DNA from: Legionella steigerwaltii
GTDB lineage: Bacteria > Pseudomonadota > Gammaproteobacteria > Legionellales > Legionellaceae
Direction: 5' to 3'
Assembly (NCBI RefSeq): GCF_001468065.1
Contig: NZ_LNYZ01000013.1
Location: 551,118-615,117 of the forward strand
DNA length: 64,000 bases
Below, in pieces: positions 18,354-28,959 of this stretch. Within the stretch, counting starts at the first letter, position 1; each line of letters starts with the position of its first letter. The notes under the pieces were generated by a model. The model saw nothing but the letters and a program-made list of their open reading frames with translations. It was not told the DNA's origin and made no database searches. Position numbers and translations under genes: made by a program.

Positions 18354-18484
18354 ATGACTTGTATGGATATGAGTCAAACAAATGGAATTGTAATCATACG
18401 GATATGATTTATCATGGATGATCATAAGAACTGGAAGTTCTTATACGGATGACTGCGAAAGCCAGGGGTAACCCTGGCTTTTTT
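18354..18484 (+). ncRNA. Candidate CsrA-sequestering small RNA (RsmY/RsmZ type)
   Basis: About 130 nt with six GGA motifs at 18365, 18384, 18400, 18416, 18433 and 18447. Several are presented in hairpin loops: AAGAACT-GGA-AGTTCTT (18427-18443) and TCATA-CGGA-TATGA (18394-18407). It ends in a strong terminator (18459-18484). No protein frame is present. A LetA-like box and a promoter lie upstream. In Legionella, RsmY and RsmZ titrate CsrA to trigger the transmissive phase. The class call rests on motif density and architecture; which of the two it corresponds to is not decided here. Confidence 0.75.
18459..18484 (+). terminator. Rho-independent terminator of the Rsm-type RNA
   Basis: Perfect stem AAGCCAGGG/CCCTGGCTT with loop GTAA, followed by TTTT. 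No plus-strand protein gene lies upstream for nearly 1 kb, so it terminates a non-coding transcript. It may also cap the convergent L,D-transpeptidase transcript. Confidence 0.9.
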
Positions 18485-18488
18485 ACAT

Positions 18489-19169
18489 TTAGGCCACTAA
18501 ATAACCTGACTTAGATAAAAACTTTCTATCTGGAAAATAAGCAAAAATTACAGAACCATTTTTAATGGTGTTAATTACAGGTTTTGCTAAGGTTTGTGCA
18601 ATAGCAGGACAACCCCAAGATAGCCCAGCTCGACCAGCACGTTTTATGAAATCAGGTTCTACATACCATGCACCATGTATTACTACACGTCTACTTAATG
18701 CATTATCATTAAAGCCTTTGTCCAGACCTTGAAGATTGAGTGAGTATCCTTTATGTCCTATATAGGTATCTTTTGTAATATATGTGCCTAAACTTGATTG
18801 TTTACTTGAAGGAACGTTCGAAAAATGACTTGCTTTATTCACACCTGAATTTTTGCCATGTGCAACATAAGTATTATATAGGAGGCGTTCTCTATTGAGA
18901 TCAAATACCCACATACGTTGCTTGTTTGAGGGTAAAGAGTAATCAATTACCGTAAGCACAGGTTTTTTGACGGCGCCTCTCTTGCTCGCATTTCTATATG
19001 CAGTTAATGCAAGCTTTAACACATTTCTATTTAATTGGGGTGCCTTGCTGCTCAAATGCTGCAATTTAGTATTGATATCTGTTTCAGATCGAGCTGCAAA
19101 TGTAGGTGCACTGGAAGTTATATTGCTGGTTAAAATTATAGTTGAGATTAGAGTCAATAGGGTATTCAT
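18489..19169 (-). CDS. Murein L,D-transpeptidase family protein
   Basis: A 226-residue secreted protein with a signal peptide (residues 1-27, ending PTFA). The domain has VIDYSLPSNKQRMWVFDL, THVAHGKNSG-like (here YVAHGKNSG), VVIHGAWYV and LSWGCPAIA, the His/Cys catalytic motif of the YkuD-type catalytic domain. Such enzymes form 3-3 peptidoglycan crosslinks or attach proteins to the wall. It converges on the Rsm-type RNA and has four bases between its stop and the RNA T-tract. Substrate not known. Confidence 0.85.
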   Translation of the reverse strand: MNTLLTLISTIILTSNITSSAPTFAARSETDINTKLQHLSSKAPQLNRNVLKLALTAYRNASKRGAVKKPVLTVIDYSLPSNKQRMWVFDLNRERLLYNTYVAHGKNSGVNKASHFSNVPSSKQSSLGTYITKDTYIGHKGYSLNLQGLDKGFNDNALSRRVVIHGAWYVEPDFIKRAGRAGLSWGCPAIAQTLAKPVINTIKNGSVIFAYFPDRKFLSKSGYLVA

Positions 19170-19646
19170 ACTTCTCCTTTCTTCTTGTAAATAGCAATTA
19201 CAGTTCTTTATAAAAATGGTGATTATATTAACAATTCATGTAATTGTAAAATTACAAGAGCTTTCTTTGTTCATCAGGGAAAAATATTATTCAATTCAAA
19301 GTCTTATTTAAGCGTTAAAAAAACCAATTGATCAATAAGTGAACGATTGGTTTGTTATTTGCTCTATTTGGTGTGGCAAAACACGGCCTAAATGATTAAA
19401 AATAGTTCAAATTTATCAAATAAACAACAGATATTTTGCTTAAAACAAGGTATAATTACCCCATTTACTGTGGATTGCTATGGTTATTGTATAGCAAAAT
19501 AATAGCCAGTGCATTCCATTTTATATAGCACTAAATTATACTTGGCTGCTACTTTTTTAAACTCTTTTAAACCCAGCATTGACTTGATACTTCTCAAGAG
19601 AGAAAGGGGAAAAAGAATAGTTATATATTTGATTTCGGAGAATGCT
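19170..19646. other. putA upstream region
   Basis: A divergent gap between the transpeptidase and putA. A consensus -10 hexamer TATAAT lies at 19451-19456, without a good -35 at 17 bp. Just after it TTGCTAT..ATAGCAA (about 19475-19497) forms a 7-bp hairpin in the presumed leader. A sequence in frame with putA begins at 19509 but lacks a ribosome site. No other gene is seen. Confidence 0.45.
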
Positions 19647-22600
19647 ATGCTGGAAAAGCAGATCATACAATTACCTGAAGGAATACGAGCTGCTATTAAT
19701 CATGCCTATCGTGTTGATGAATTATCCTTGATATCTGAGCTTTGTGAGAAAGCAGCATTAGGGCAACAGCAATTAATTGATATTAGGAATAGTGCAACAA
19801 AACTGGTTGAATCAGTGCGAGCAGAACGAAAAAAAAGTACCGGTATTGATTCATTTTTAACTGAATATGCCTTATCCAGTGATGAAGGTATTGCCCTCAT
19901 GTGTTTGGCTGAAGCATTATTGCGTGTTCCTGACAGTGCTACAATTGATAATTTAATTAAAGATAAATTGTCTGGTGGTGATTGGAAATCTCATATAGGC
20001 CAAAGTGATTCGTTTTTTGTAAATGCAACAACATGGGCCCTGATGCTTACAGGTAAAATACTGACACCAGAAAAAGCCCAAACAACATTATCTAAATCGT
20101 TAATGAAGCTCGTGAATCGCAGCAGTGAGGCAGTAGTAAGAAAAGCGGTTGATAAAGCGATGCGAATCATGAGTAAACAATTTGTGATGGGACGAACTAT
20201 AGATGAAGCATTAAGTCGAGCAAAAAAGAAAGAGGCGCAAGGATATCGTTATTCTTACGATATGCTCGGGGAAGCAGCACTTACCTCGATTGATGCATCA
20301 CGCTATTTTGAAGCATATAAAAACGCAATTGAAGCAATAGGCAGACAGGCTGATAAAAATTCAAATGTATACAAACGTGCAGGAATCTCTATAAAACTCT
20401 CTGCATTACATCCACGCTATAATGAAAGCCAATATGAGCGAGTTATGGAAGAGTTGTCACCTAAATTGTTGGCACTTGCTCGTTTAGCGAAGAGTTATGA
20501 TATCGCTCTAACAGTTGATGCTGAAGAGTCTGAACGTTTGGAGTTATCACTTGATGTAATGGAGCGTGTTTTTAATGACACCAGTTTAGACGGATGGAAT
20601 GGCTTTGGTTTGGCTGTTCAGTCGTATCAAAAAAGAGCTTTTTATGTACTGGATTGGGTAGCAGCTCTTGCAAGAAGAAAGCAACGCCGAATTATGGTCC
20701 GCTTGATCAAAGGTGCTTATTGGGATAGCGAGATCAAGAAAACGCAAATGCAGGGTTTTAAAGAATACCCTGTATTTACGCGTAAAGTTTTCACAGATGT
20801 TTCTTTTCAGGCATGTGCGAAAAAAATATTGACCATGACGGATGCGATTTACCCTCAATTTGCAACACATAATGCCTATTCCGTGGCGATGATCTTAAAT
20901 ATTACTGGTGATTATCGAGATTTTGAGTTTCAGTGTTTACATGGAATGGGTAATGAATTGTATCAACAAATAGTACCAGCTGAATGTCATGGTATTCCTT
21001 GTCGTATTTACGCACCTGTAGGTAGCCATGAAGACTTACTTCCTTATTTGGTCCGTAGATTATTAGAAAATGGAGCAAACTCTTCATTTGTAAACCGTAT
21101 TGTTGATGACAATGCGCCTATTAGTACATTGGTTGAGGACCCCGTTGAAAAAGCCAAGTCACTATTGCATAAGATGAATCAGAACATTCCCTTACCGGAA
21201 GATCTATTTCAACCAAGTAGGAAAAACTCTCAAGGTTTTGATTTTACCGATCGAGCCGAGCGCGCTCTTTTACAACAAAAAATGGCTCAAATCAAGCTAC
21301 AGCAATGGACTTCAGAGCCTATCATTGCAGGTAGCACAACGCTTATAGGCGAAAAGCAACGAATTGAATCGCCGCAACAAATTGAAAATATTATAGGAAC
21401 AGTCCAAAATGCATCACTTGACGATGTAAAACAGGCTTTAGCAACAGCCGAACAGACTTTCCCTGTTTGGTCTGCTATATCCGTTAAGGAAAGAGCTGCT
21501 TGTCTGAATCGGTTTGCAGATTTATTACAAGAAAATCAGACAGAACTTATGACTATAGCATGCCTGGAAGCGGGAAAAACAATGAATGACTGCGTTGCAG
21601 AAGTGCGAGAAGCCATTGATTTTTGTCGTTACTATGCTATGCAAGCTCAGCAAATTTTAGCTACCCCTTTGCGTTTGACAGGTTATACAGGTGAATTAAA
21701 TGAACTTAGTTTGCATCCTCGCGGTGTAGTACTTTGTATTAGCCCATGGAATTTCCCATTGGCAATTTTTACTGGTCAGATTGCTGCTGCTTTAGTAACG
21801 GGGAACTGTGTTATTGCAAAACCTGCAGAACAAACGCCATTAATTGCTGCTTATACTGTTAAATTAATGCATAAAGCGGGTATTCCTATAGGTGCGGTAC
21901 AATTACTTCCCGGACCAGGTGAGACAATTGGGGCTGCATTGGTTGCTGATCACCGGATTAAAGCAGTGTTATTTACAGGGTCAACTGATACGGCTAATCT
22001 CATTAATCATACCTTGTCGACACGGGGTGGAGAACTTATTCCATTGATTGCTGAAACAGGTGGTCAAAATGCAATGATTGTTGATTCGTCTGCATTGCTT
22101 GAGCAAGTTGTTGTGGATGCAATTAACTCAGCCTTTGGTAGTGCAGGTCAAAGATGTTCTGCATTGCGTGTATTATTTGTGCAGGAAGAAGTTTACCCAA
22201 GAACGATAGCGCTTTTAAAAGGGGCCATGGCGGAATTAGTTGTAGGAGATCCGCGCTGGCTAGTCACTGATATAGGACCTGTTATAGATAAAGCAGCTTT
22301 GTCCACATTAAAAAATCATGTGGATAATATGAAAAAACGTTTTGAAATAATTTACCAATGCTCATTGGATGAATCACTCGAATCGGGATATTTTATGCCA
22401 CCAACTGCTATTGCTATTGATCATATCAATGCACTAGAAAAAGAAGTTTTTGGTCCAGTATTGCATGTGATTCAATTTAAGCAAAAAGACTTGGATCAAG
22501 TGATTAAACAAATTAACGCAACTGGTTATGGTCTAACTCTGGGAATCCATAGTCGCATTAATGAAACAGTTGAATACATCAGACAGAACGTTCATGCAGG

Positions 22601-22793
22601 TAACTGTTATGTAAACCGAAATATGATAGGAGCCGTTGTCGGCTTACAACCTTTTGGTGGTGAGGGATTGTCAGGAACAGGTCCTAAAGCAGGGGGACCT
22701 AACTATCTAGTCCGATTATGTCATGAACGAACTTATACTGTTGATACAACTGCAGCTGGAGGTAATGCAAGTTTAATGTCTTTGCCTGATTAA
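19647..22793 (+). CDS. putA: Bifunctional proline dehydrogenase / delta-1-pyrroline-5-carboxylate dehydrogenase
   Basis: A 1048-residue PutA oxidising proline to glutamate, with an FAD-dependent N-terminal half and an NAD-dependent C-terminal half. The start MLEKQIIQLPEG has a GGAG site; the open frame reaches 46 codons further but has no site. PRODH motifs: GISIKLSALHPRY, RRIMVRLIKGAYWDSEIK, QFATHNAYSV. ALDH motifs: ISPWNFPLAIFTGQ, AETGGQNAM (about 803) and GQRCSALR with the catalytic Cys (about 836). No N-terminal ribbon-helix-helix is present, so it is not a transcriptional self-repressor. Confidence 0.95.
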   Translation: MLEKQIIQLPEGIRAAINHAYRVDELSLISELCEKAALGQQQLIDIRNSATKLVESVRAERKKSTGIDSFLTEYALSSDEGIALMCLAEALLRVPDSATIDNLIKDKLSGGDWKSHIGQSDSFFVNATTWALMLTGKILTPEKAQTTLSKSLMKLVNRSSEAVVRKAVDKAMRIMSKQFVMGRTIDEALSRAKKKEAQGYRYSYDMLGEAALTSIDASRYFEAYKNAIEAIGRQADKNSNVYKRAGISIKLSALHPRYNESQYERVMEELSPKLLALARLAKSYDIALTVDAEESERLELSLDVMERVFNDTSLDGWNGFGLAVQSYQKRAFYVLDWVAALARRKQRRIMVRLIKGAYWDSEIKKTQMQGFKEYPVFTRKVFTDVSFQACAKKILTMTDAIYPQFATHNAYSVAMILNITGDYRDFEFQCLHGMGNELYQQIVPAECHGIPCRIYAPVGSHEDLLPYLVRRLLENGANSSFVNRIVDDNAPISTLVEDPVEKAKSLLHKMNQNIPLPEDLFQPSRKNSQGFDFTDRAERALLQQKMAQIKLQQWTSEPIIAGSTTLIGEKQRIESPQQIENIIGTVQNASLDDVKQALATAEQTFPVWSAISVKERAACLNRFADLLQENQTELMTIACLEAGKTMNDCVAEVREAIDFCRYYAMQAQQILATPLRLTGYTGELNELSLHPRGVVLCISPWNFPLAIFTGQIAAALVTGNCVIAKPAEQTPLIAAYTVKLMHKAGIPIGAVQLLPGPGETIGAALVADHRIKAVLFTGSTDTANLINHTLSTRGGELIPLIAETGGQNAMIVDSSALLEQVVVDAINSAFGSAGQRCSALRVLFVQEEVYPRTIALLKGAMAELVVGDPRWLVTDIGPVIDKAALSTLKNHVDNMKKRFEIIYQCSLDESLESGYFMPPTAIAIDHINALEKEVFGPVLHVIQFKQKDLDQVIKQINATGYGLTLGIHSRINETVEYIRQNVHAGNCYVNRNMIGAVVGLQPFGGEGLSGTGPKAGGPNYLVRLCHERTYTVDTTAAGGNASLMSLPD

Positions 22794-22817
22794 TAGATAA
22801 TAAACTGCTTAAAGGAC

Positions 22818-22855
22818 GTTACTTTAATAGAGTGTCTTATCACTGTTAAAGTAAC
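22818..22855. other. Inverted repeat after putA
   Basis: GTTACTTTAA (22818-22827) and TTAAAGTAAC (22846-22855), a perfect 10-bp inverted repeat with an 18-nt loop. It lies in the gap before the hydrolase. It could be a weak terminator or an operator; there is no T-tract. Confidence 0.45.
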
Positions 22856-22908
22856 TCCCATATTCTAGTTAACATGACGTTACAACGCACTGATTAATGG
22901 AGTAATTA

Positions 22909-23757
22909 ATGAATAAGATATTTGTCTTTTTAATTTTTATTGTATTTGCTTTTTTTGATAATGCCTTGTTTGCGACGACAATAGCCCTCCCTCATACAAA
23001 CCAATTTATTTCTTATAATGACGTAGGTGACGGCAAACCACTTGTATTAATTCATGCATTTCCCACAGATCAACGGCTATGGCAGGCTCAACAAGAGGGG
23101 CTAAAAGGACATTTTCGTGTAATTACTCTCGATCTATGGGGGTTTGGTGAATCATCCAGTGTGGATGGAAAAGCAATGTCCATGTCTGAATACGCTCAGG
23201 AAGTAAAAGAATTATTAGATTACTTAAAGATTGATAAAGCAATCGTTGCAGGAGAATCAATGGGAGGATACATTGCTCTTGCCTTTTTAAATAAATATCC
23301 AGATCTAACATTAGGATTAGTACTTTCCAATACGCAAGCTGTGGCAGATAGCGCAGAAGCAAAAGCTGCTCGTGAAAAAACTGCGCTTGATGTTCTTGAA
23401 AATGGAATGGACACTCTGATTGATGGATTTATGACAAAAGCACTCTCTCCTTATGCCTCACCAGAAATAAAAACTTATCTTCACCATATTTTAAGCTTAC
23501 AAAAACCTACAGCTGCTGCATCTGCTTTGCGCGGTATGGCACTCCGTGACTCCACCTCATCTTTACTCGCAACTACAACGCTACCTATTTTAATTATTAC
23601 AGGTGAATTGGATAAAGTAATTCCACCACAACAAAGTATTGATATGCATTCACTTGCAAAAAATAGTCAATTAATTACTTTACCTAATACAGGGCATTTA
23701 TCTAATTTAGAGCAGCCCAAACAGTGGAATCAAGCGGTTATTGATTTCTTCGCATAA
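22909..23757 (+). CDS. Secreted alpha/beta hydrolase
   Basis: A 282-residue protein with a signal peptide (about 1-22, ending NALFA) and an alpha/beta-hydrolase fold: HAFPTDQRLWQAQ (oxyanion region), LDLWGFGESS, nucleophile elbow AGESMGGYIA, acid in ITGELDKVIPP and the catalytic His in NTGHLSNLEQP. Likely a periplasmic or exported esterase, but the family covers many reactions. A GGAG site precedes the ATG. It converges with the permease across palindrome copy D. Confidence 0.85.
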   Translation: MNKIFVFLIFIVFAFFDNALFATTIALPHTNQFISYNDVGDGKPLVLIHAFPTDQRLWQAQQEGLKGHFRVITLDLWGFGESSSVDGKAMSMSEYAQEVKELLDYLKIDKAIVAGESMGGYIALAFLNKYPDLTLGLVLSNTQAVADSAEAKAAREKTALDVLENGMDTLIDGFMTKALSPYASPEIKTYLHHILSLQKPTAAASALRGMALRDSTSSLLATTTLPILIITGELDKVIPPQQSIDMHSLAKNSQLITLPNTGHLSNLEQPKQWNQAVIDFFA

Positions 23758-23766
23758 ATCAATAAT

Positions 23767-23826
23767 TGTAGCCTGGGTGAAGCGCAGCGGAACCCGGGTT
23801 ACGGCTACGCCTTCACCCAGGCCACG
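23767..23826. repeat. Dispersed palindrome, short copy D
   Basis: TGTAGCCTGGGTGAAGCGCA with following GCGGAACCCGGG and a short right arm ending CTTCACCCAGGCCACG. At 60 bp it lacks the central spacer of copies B, C and E. It lies between convergent genes. Confidence 0.85.
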
Positions 23827-23839
23827 TATTAAAAATACT

Positions 23840-25210
23840 CTAATGTCTTTTAGCAAGAAACCACGGAATTAACACAAATATAATTAATCCACCAATTAGA
23901 AATGATTCGAAAATAAATACATTACCAACAGGGATTTGTGTTGGAGGTACAAAACCGATAACAATTGCTGTAAGACAACAAAGAATCCCAACGATACATA
24001 ATAACCACATAACTAGATTACCACCTGGAACAGTGTATCCACGATGTAGGTTGGGTTTACTGTATCTTAGCTTAATGGCTGCGGCAAACATAAAAACATA
24101 GACTAATAAGGCCATTTGGGCACACAGATCACTCAACATCCAGTAAGCCGCATTAATTGAATGTAACAAAATAAAAGCTGAGCTTAAAACGGTAAAAATA
24201 ATAGCCTGTGCAAAGAGAATTGTTGTTGGTGCGCCGTGCTTATTGGTATGTGCAAATTTCGTAGGTAAGGATCCGTCACGCGCAGAAACCATTAATCCTT
24301 TTGTTGGCCCAATAATCCATGCTGAAACACCACTGAGACCACCTAAAATAATTAAGATGGCAATAATTGAGGTCATCCAGGGCATATTATATGAGTTAAA
24401 GAAAACAGCATAAGCATCAATAAGTCCAGATACAACGCTTAAATTTTCATTAGGGACTACAACTATAATGGCTATCGAGCCTAAAGAAAGCGTAGAAATG
24501 ACTAAAATAGTTGAGTAAAGAAGCGCTTTTGGATAATCCCGCTGGGGATTTTTTACTTCTTCAGCATGAACTGCGGACATTTCCATACCAAGTAGGCCAA
24601 ATAATACTACTGCAAATAACGATAAATTACCTAAAGAACTGAAGTCAGGTAACCATGCGGAGGGATAGCCGACCATCATTGGTTTTCCTTGAGCAGCCCA
24701 AAGCATTGCTAAGAAAATAATAAAAAGCATGGGAAATATTGTGCCTAGTGTTGCTCCAATTGTGCTAACTATGCTTGATACTTTCATGCCAAAGCAATTA
24801 AGTATTGTAAACATCCAAAACAGAATTAACACTGTGCCTAATAAATAGTACTTATTATTTCCTAATTCTGGGCTAATTAAATAGGATAGGGTGGCAGCGA
24901 TAAAAGCAAGTATCGTTGGATACCAAACAACATTATATATCCATTGAAGCCAAATCGTAATAAACGCTGCTCTCTTACCGAATGCTTCACGAACCCATAC
25001 ATAAATTCCTCCTGTTTCAGGATAGCTAGTTGCTAATTCAGCTGCCACTAAAGAGACAGGAATAAAAAAGGCAAACGCAGCAACAACATAATAAGAGACT
25101 AATGTAAGGCCGAGCTTGGCACTAATAGGCAAAGTACGTAAGCTATCAACAGCAATGACGTTAATCATTACTAAAGAAAAAACGCTTAGAACTTTTTTAG
25201 GGTGATTCAT
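23840..25210 (-). CDS. APC-family amino-acid permease
   Basis: A 456-residue protein of about 12 membrane segments. The N-terminus has SVFSLVMINVIAVDSLR and LATSYPETGGIYVWVREAFG, resembling the glutamate/GABA antiporter (GadC) branch of the APC superfamily. Probably an inner-membrane amino-acid importer or exchanger. It has a strong AAGGA site. It lies downstream of acnA on the same strand with 190 bp and hairpins between them. Substrate cannot be told; the context of arginine and proline catabolism fits an amino acid. Confidence 0.85.
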   Translation of the reverse strand: MNHPKKVLSVFSLVMINVIAVDSLRTLPISAKLGLTLVSYYVVAAFAFFIPVSLVAAELATSYPETGGIYVWVREAFGKRAAFITIWLQWIYNVVWYPTILAFIAATLSYLISPELGNNKYYLLGTVLILFWMFTILNCFGMKVSSIVSTIGATLGTIFPMLFIIFLAMLWAAQGKPMMVGYPSAWLPDFSSLGNLSLFAVVLFGLLGMEMSAVHAEEVKNPQRDYPKALLYSTILVISTLSLGSIAIIVVVPNENLSVVSGLIDAYAVFFNSYNMPWMTSIIAILIILGGLSGVSAWIIGPTKGLMVSARDGSLPTKFAHTNKHGAPTTILFAQAIIFTVLSSAFILLHSINAAYWMLSDLCAQMALLVYVFMFAAAIKLRYSKPNLHRGYTVPGGNLVMWLLCIVGILCCLTAIVIGFVPPTQIPVGNVFIFESFLIGGLIIFVLIPWFLAKRH

Positions 25211-25358
25211 GATTAATCCTTAACAAATGCGGCCTAACCAAACCGCCAATAACTTTGGACGCTGGTGCTCTTGTCATATGTGAAATTTAAATATAAAAGT
25301 AGGTTGGGATTTTAACCCAAACAAGCCATGAGCATATCGATCTAAGCTGATGATACTC

Positions 25359-25381
25359 CAGTTGGGCCAAAGACCCAACTG
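25359..25381. terminator. Hairpin between acnA and the permease
   Basis: CAGTTGGG (25359-25366)/CCCAACTG (25374-25381), a perfect 8-bp stem 20 bp after the acnA stop. No clear T-tract follows on the minus strand. A second small hairpin, TTGGG/CCCAA, lies near 25302-25318. Confidence 0.45.
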
Positions 25382-25400
25382 AGAATATATTTTGATCATA

Positions 25401-28076
25401 TTAAGCACACAGATTTCTAAGAACGTATTGCAGAATACCACCATTTTTATAATATTCTAATTCGTCAGCGGTATCGATGCGGCATAATGCATTAATCTTT
25501 TCGATTTGACCATTAGTCCGTTCAATAGTTACTGGAACCATTGAAGCAGGTTTTAAAGAATCAGATACATCAATACTGATGCGCTCATCTCCCTTCAACT
25601 CCAATGTCTTACGTGTCATACCGTCACAAAATTGTAAAGGTAAAACCCCCATACCGATTAAATTAGAACGGTGAATGCGCTCAAAGCTTTCAGTAATGAC
25701 TGCTTTGACCCCAAGTAAATTGGTTCCTTTTGCTGCCCAATCTCTTGAAGATCCTGTCCCATATTCTTTACCAGCAATGACTACAAGATCATGGTGGTCT
25801 TTCTTATAAAGCATTGCTGCATCATAAATGGGCATTACTTCACCTGAAGGAATGTAACGTGTGATACCGCCTTCTTGACCTGGGGTCATTTCATTACGAA
25901 TACGAATATTAGCAAAAGTACCTCGCATCATGACCTCATGGTTACCACGTCGAGAGCCATACGAGTTAAATTCCTTTTCATCAACTCCCTTGGATTTTAA
26001 ATACAAGCCAGCAGGTGAGTTGGCCTTAATGGAGCCTGCTGGAGAGATATGGTCTGTTGTAATCGAGTCACCAAATAAAGCAAGTACATAAGCTCGTTTA
26101 ATTGGTTTAATTGAATCAGGCTTTGCTTTTAAGTTATCAAAAAAGGGCGGGTGTTGAATGTACGTTGAATTTGTATCCCATTCATAGGTTTTCCCACTGC
26201 TTGTTTTAATCGTTTGCCAGTGTTCGTCACCAAGAAATACTTCTGAATATTCTTTACGGAACATTCCACCTGTAACTTTAGAAACTTCAGCCGCAATTTC
26301 CGCATTAGATGGCCAAATATCTTTCAGATACACATCATTGCCCTTACTGTCTTTACCTATAGGATCTTTGCTTAGATCAATGGTTGTGGTACCGCAAAGA
26401 GCATAGGCTACTACTAACGGAGGTGATGCTAACCAATTGGCTCTGACTTGAGGGTGTACGCGGCCTTCAAAATTCCGGTTTCCAGATAAAACAGCTGAAA
26501 CAACGAGATCATTATCACTAACACTGTGTGAAATTGCATCAGGTAATGGGCCAGAGTTACCAATACATGTAGTACAACCATAACCTACTAAATTAAAACC
26601 TAATTGATCTAAATAAGATTGTAACCCGGCTTGTTTAAGATAATCTGTTACTACCTTTGAGCCTGGGGCTAAAGAGGACTTAACCCAAGGTTTGCGTTGC
26701 AGTCCTTTTTCAATTGCTTTTTTAGCTACTAATCCTGCAGCCATAAGGACACTTGGATTTGATGTGTTCGTACAACTGGTTATTGCCGCAATGACTACAT
26801 GACCGTGTTTCATTTGGAAATCATGATTTTTAACTGCAAAAGAAGAGTTTTTTTCTTGTTCTTTTCCAGCCTCTTTGAGGAACGCATCAAATTCAATAGG
26901 TAAGGTACTTAAAGTGACTTTATCTTGAGGTCGTTTAGGACCGGCCAATGAGGGCACAATCGTACTCAAATCAAGTTCTAAAGTATCAGTGAATATAGGA
27001 TCTTCACTGTCTTTGTCATACCACATTCCTTGCGCTTTAGCATACGCCTCAACCAATGCTATCGTGTGCTTATCACGTCCAGTTAATTCGAGATAGCGAA
27101 TCGTTTCTTTATCTACTGGGAAAAATCCACATGTCGCACCATATTCGGGTGCCATATTAGAGATGGTGGCGCGATCAGCAAGAGGTAGATCGCTCAAACC
27201 GGGTCCATAAAATTCAACAAATTTACCGACAACACCTTTTTTTCTAAGCATCTGTGTTACTGTAAGTACCAGGTCAGTTGCGGTAATTCCTTCTTTCATC
27301 TTTCCATGCAATTTGAAGCCAATCACTTCAGGAATCAACATGGATACAGGCTGTCCCAACATTGCTGCTTCGGCTTCAATACCACCAACACCCCATCCGA
27401 GCACGCCTAGGCCATTAATCATTGTTGTATGGGAGTCTGTACCAACTAATGTATCTGGATATGCATACAAAGTACCGTTGTCACTGCTGCTCCACACCGT
27501 TTTGCCCAAGTACTCAAGATTTACTTGATGGCAAATACCTGTACCAGGAGGAACAACCTGGAAATTATCAAATGCTTTTTGACCCCAGCGTAAAAACTCA
27601 TAGCGCTCATTATTTCGCTTCATCTCAATTTCAGTATTTACAGCTAAAGCATCAGTACTTCCGAATTTATCCACCATCACTGAGTGATCAATAACCAAAT
27701 CTACGGGCGATAAAGGAGAAATTTTATCGGGGTCGCCACCCATCTTAGTGATTGCGTTTCGCATCGCTGCTAAATCAACTACAGCAGGAACTCCTGTGAA
27801 GTCCTGCATTAATACACGTGCAGGTCTAAAAGCAATTTCATGTTGTGATGTTTTATTATGTAGCCAGTCTGCAACAGCTTTAATATCATTGGTAGTTACG
27901 GTGTTATCGTCTTCAAAACGCAACAGATTTTCAAAAAGAACTTTGAGCGAGTAGGGAAGACGACTGATCCCTTTAAAGTTTTTTTGTTCGGCTTCTTTAA
28001 GACTGTAATAATGATAGGTTTTTCCATCTACCTGCAATTGAGATTTTGTTGATAAGCTGTCACGACCTACTTTCAT
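25401..28076 (-). CDS. acnA: Aconitate hydratase A
   Basis: An 891-residue aconitase of the AcnA/IRP1 type, interconverting citrate and isocitrate in the TCA cycle. The three [4Fe-4S] cysteines are visible: SCTNTSNP (about 434) and [14 protein letters not shown] (about 500 and 503). [22 protein letters not shown] is intact, as is the C-terminal swivel domain with [10 protein letters not shown]. In L. pneumophila the aconitase is the major iron-containing protein. A CAGGAG site lies upstream. Length and motifs are normal. Confidence 0.97.
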   Translation of the reverse strand: MKVGRDSLSTKSQLQVDGKTYHYYSLKEAEQKNFKGISRLPYSLKVLFENLLRFEDDNTVTTNDIKAVADWLHNKTSQHEIAFRPARVLMQDFTGVPAVVDLAAMRNAITKMGGDPDKISPLSPVDLVIDHSVMVDKFGSTDALAVNTEIEMKRNNERYEFLRWGQKAFDNFQVVPPGTGICHQVNLEYLGKTVWSSSDNGTLYAYPDTLVGTDSHTTMINGLGVLGWGVGGIEAEAAMLGQPVSMLIPEVIGFKLHGKMKEGITATDLVLTVTQMLRKKGVVGKFVEFYGPGLSDLPLADRATISNMAPEYGATCGFFPVDKETIRYLELTGRDKHTIALVEAYAKAQGMWYDKDSEDPIFTDTLELDLSTIVPSLAGPKRPQDKVTLSTLPIEFDAFLKEAGKEQEKNSSFAVKNHDFQMKHGHVVIAAITSCTNTSNPSVLMAAGLVAKKAIEKGLQRKPWVKSSLAPGSKVVTDYLKQAGLQSYLDQLGFNLVGYGCTTCIGNSGPLPDAISHSVSDNDLVVSAVLSGNRNFEGRVHPQVRANWLASPPLVVAYALCGTTTIDLSKDPIGKDSKGNDVYLKDIWPSNAEIAAEVSKVTGGMFRKEYSEVFLGDEHWQTIKTSSGKTYEWDTNSTYIQHPPFFDNLKAKPDSIKPIKRAYVLALFGDSITTDHISPAGSIKANSPAGLYLKSKGVDEKEFNSYGSRRGNHEVMMRGTFANIRIRNEMTPGQEGGITRYIPSGEVMPIYDAAMLYKKDHHDLVVIAGKEYGTGSSRDWAAKGTNLLGVKAVITESFERIHRSNLIGMGVLPLQFCDGMTRKTLELKGDERISIDVSDSLKPASMVPVTIERTNGQIEKINALCRIDTADELEYYKNGGILQYVLRNLCA

Positions 28077-28160
28077 GAAGAACTCCTGAAATCAAAAATT
28101 GAATGATAGCTCAAATTTAAGAAAATTCCATGGGATCTTATGAAATTAGGCCTGAACTTT

Positions 28161-28778
28161 TTAGAGTGTAACAGCGGTAAGCTGTGGGTAATATTTTTGA
28201 TCGGCATCAAATTTAGGATCAATTACTCGAGCTCCAGCTTCAAAAATTTGCTTCTCTTCAGTCTGTTTTGCTGAGGGATCAAGAGGACTTGAGATTAATA
28301 AAGATGTACCGCCAGGCGCTAAAATCGTAATGCCAATTGGAAGTAAAATGGCAGTTATCAACGGATTAATCCATATCGCAGCTATGGATGCTAAGATAAG
28401 CGCTGCACCTAAAATGGTTGCAGCGAGTGATATATTATGCCGAATAGGTTCTTGTATTACCTCAGTAACTCCTACTGGGTAATAATTTTTAGCGTCAAAG
28501 TAAGTACTTATATAAGAATCAGTGTCTTTTGGTTTGGATAGACAAGATAATACCGTTTTAGCAAAACGGTGATATTGATCTATTATTCTTTGTTTTTCAT
28601 ATGGATCAGGAGTTTCTTTTAGGGCCCTCTCAAAATCTTCGATTCGATACTGTAGCAGGATAAAAAAAGCAGATTTATCTGTTTCTTCTTTGTCCTTCAA
28701 GAAATCCTTCACTCTTTTGATTTCCACTAAAACTGATTCGTGCGTATATTTCTTGGGGAAAAAAGACTTAAAATACAT
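28161..28778 (-). CDS. Two-transmembrane Legionella orphan
   Basis: A 205-residue protein starting MYFKSFFPKKYTHESV; a longer frame to 28865 would need a TTG, and AAGAG precedes the chosen ATG. Residues 15-95 are a charged helical domain (EIKRVKDFLKDKEETDKSAF onward). Two hydrophobic helices follow at about 125-180 (LAATILGAALILASIAAIW and LLPIGITILAPGG). The N-terminal part resembles small domains of unknown function (DUF5638-like) in Legionella; this is from memory and tentative. It ends 84 bp before acnA on the same strand. Confidence 0.55.
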   Translation of the reverse strand: MYFKSFFPKKYTHESVLVEIKRVKDFLKDKEETDKSAFFILLQYRIEDFERALKETPDPYEKQRIIDQYHRFAKTVLSCLSKPKDTDSYISTYFDAKNYYPVGVTEVIQEPIRHNISLAATILGAALILASIAAIWINPLITAILLPIGITILAPGGTSLLISSPLDPSAKQTEEKQIFEAGARVIDPKFDADQKYYPQLTAVTL

Positions 28779-28959
28779 GATAATAACTCTTAAAATTTTT
28801 AGTGAGCGTAGATTAGCATCATTTGTTTGGTTTAAAATAGATCTTTTAGGTGGATTTACACTCAAGAAATATTTTTTAACAAAAATTTGATTATTATAGT
28901 TTAAGTTATCAATTGGTACGGATATTGCTTTCCAATAATCAATATTATGGGGGGGTAGA

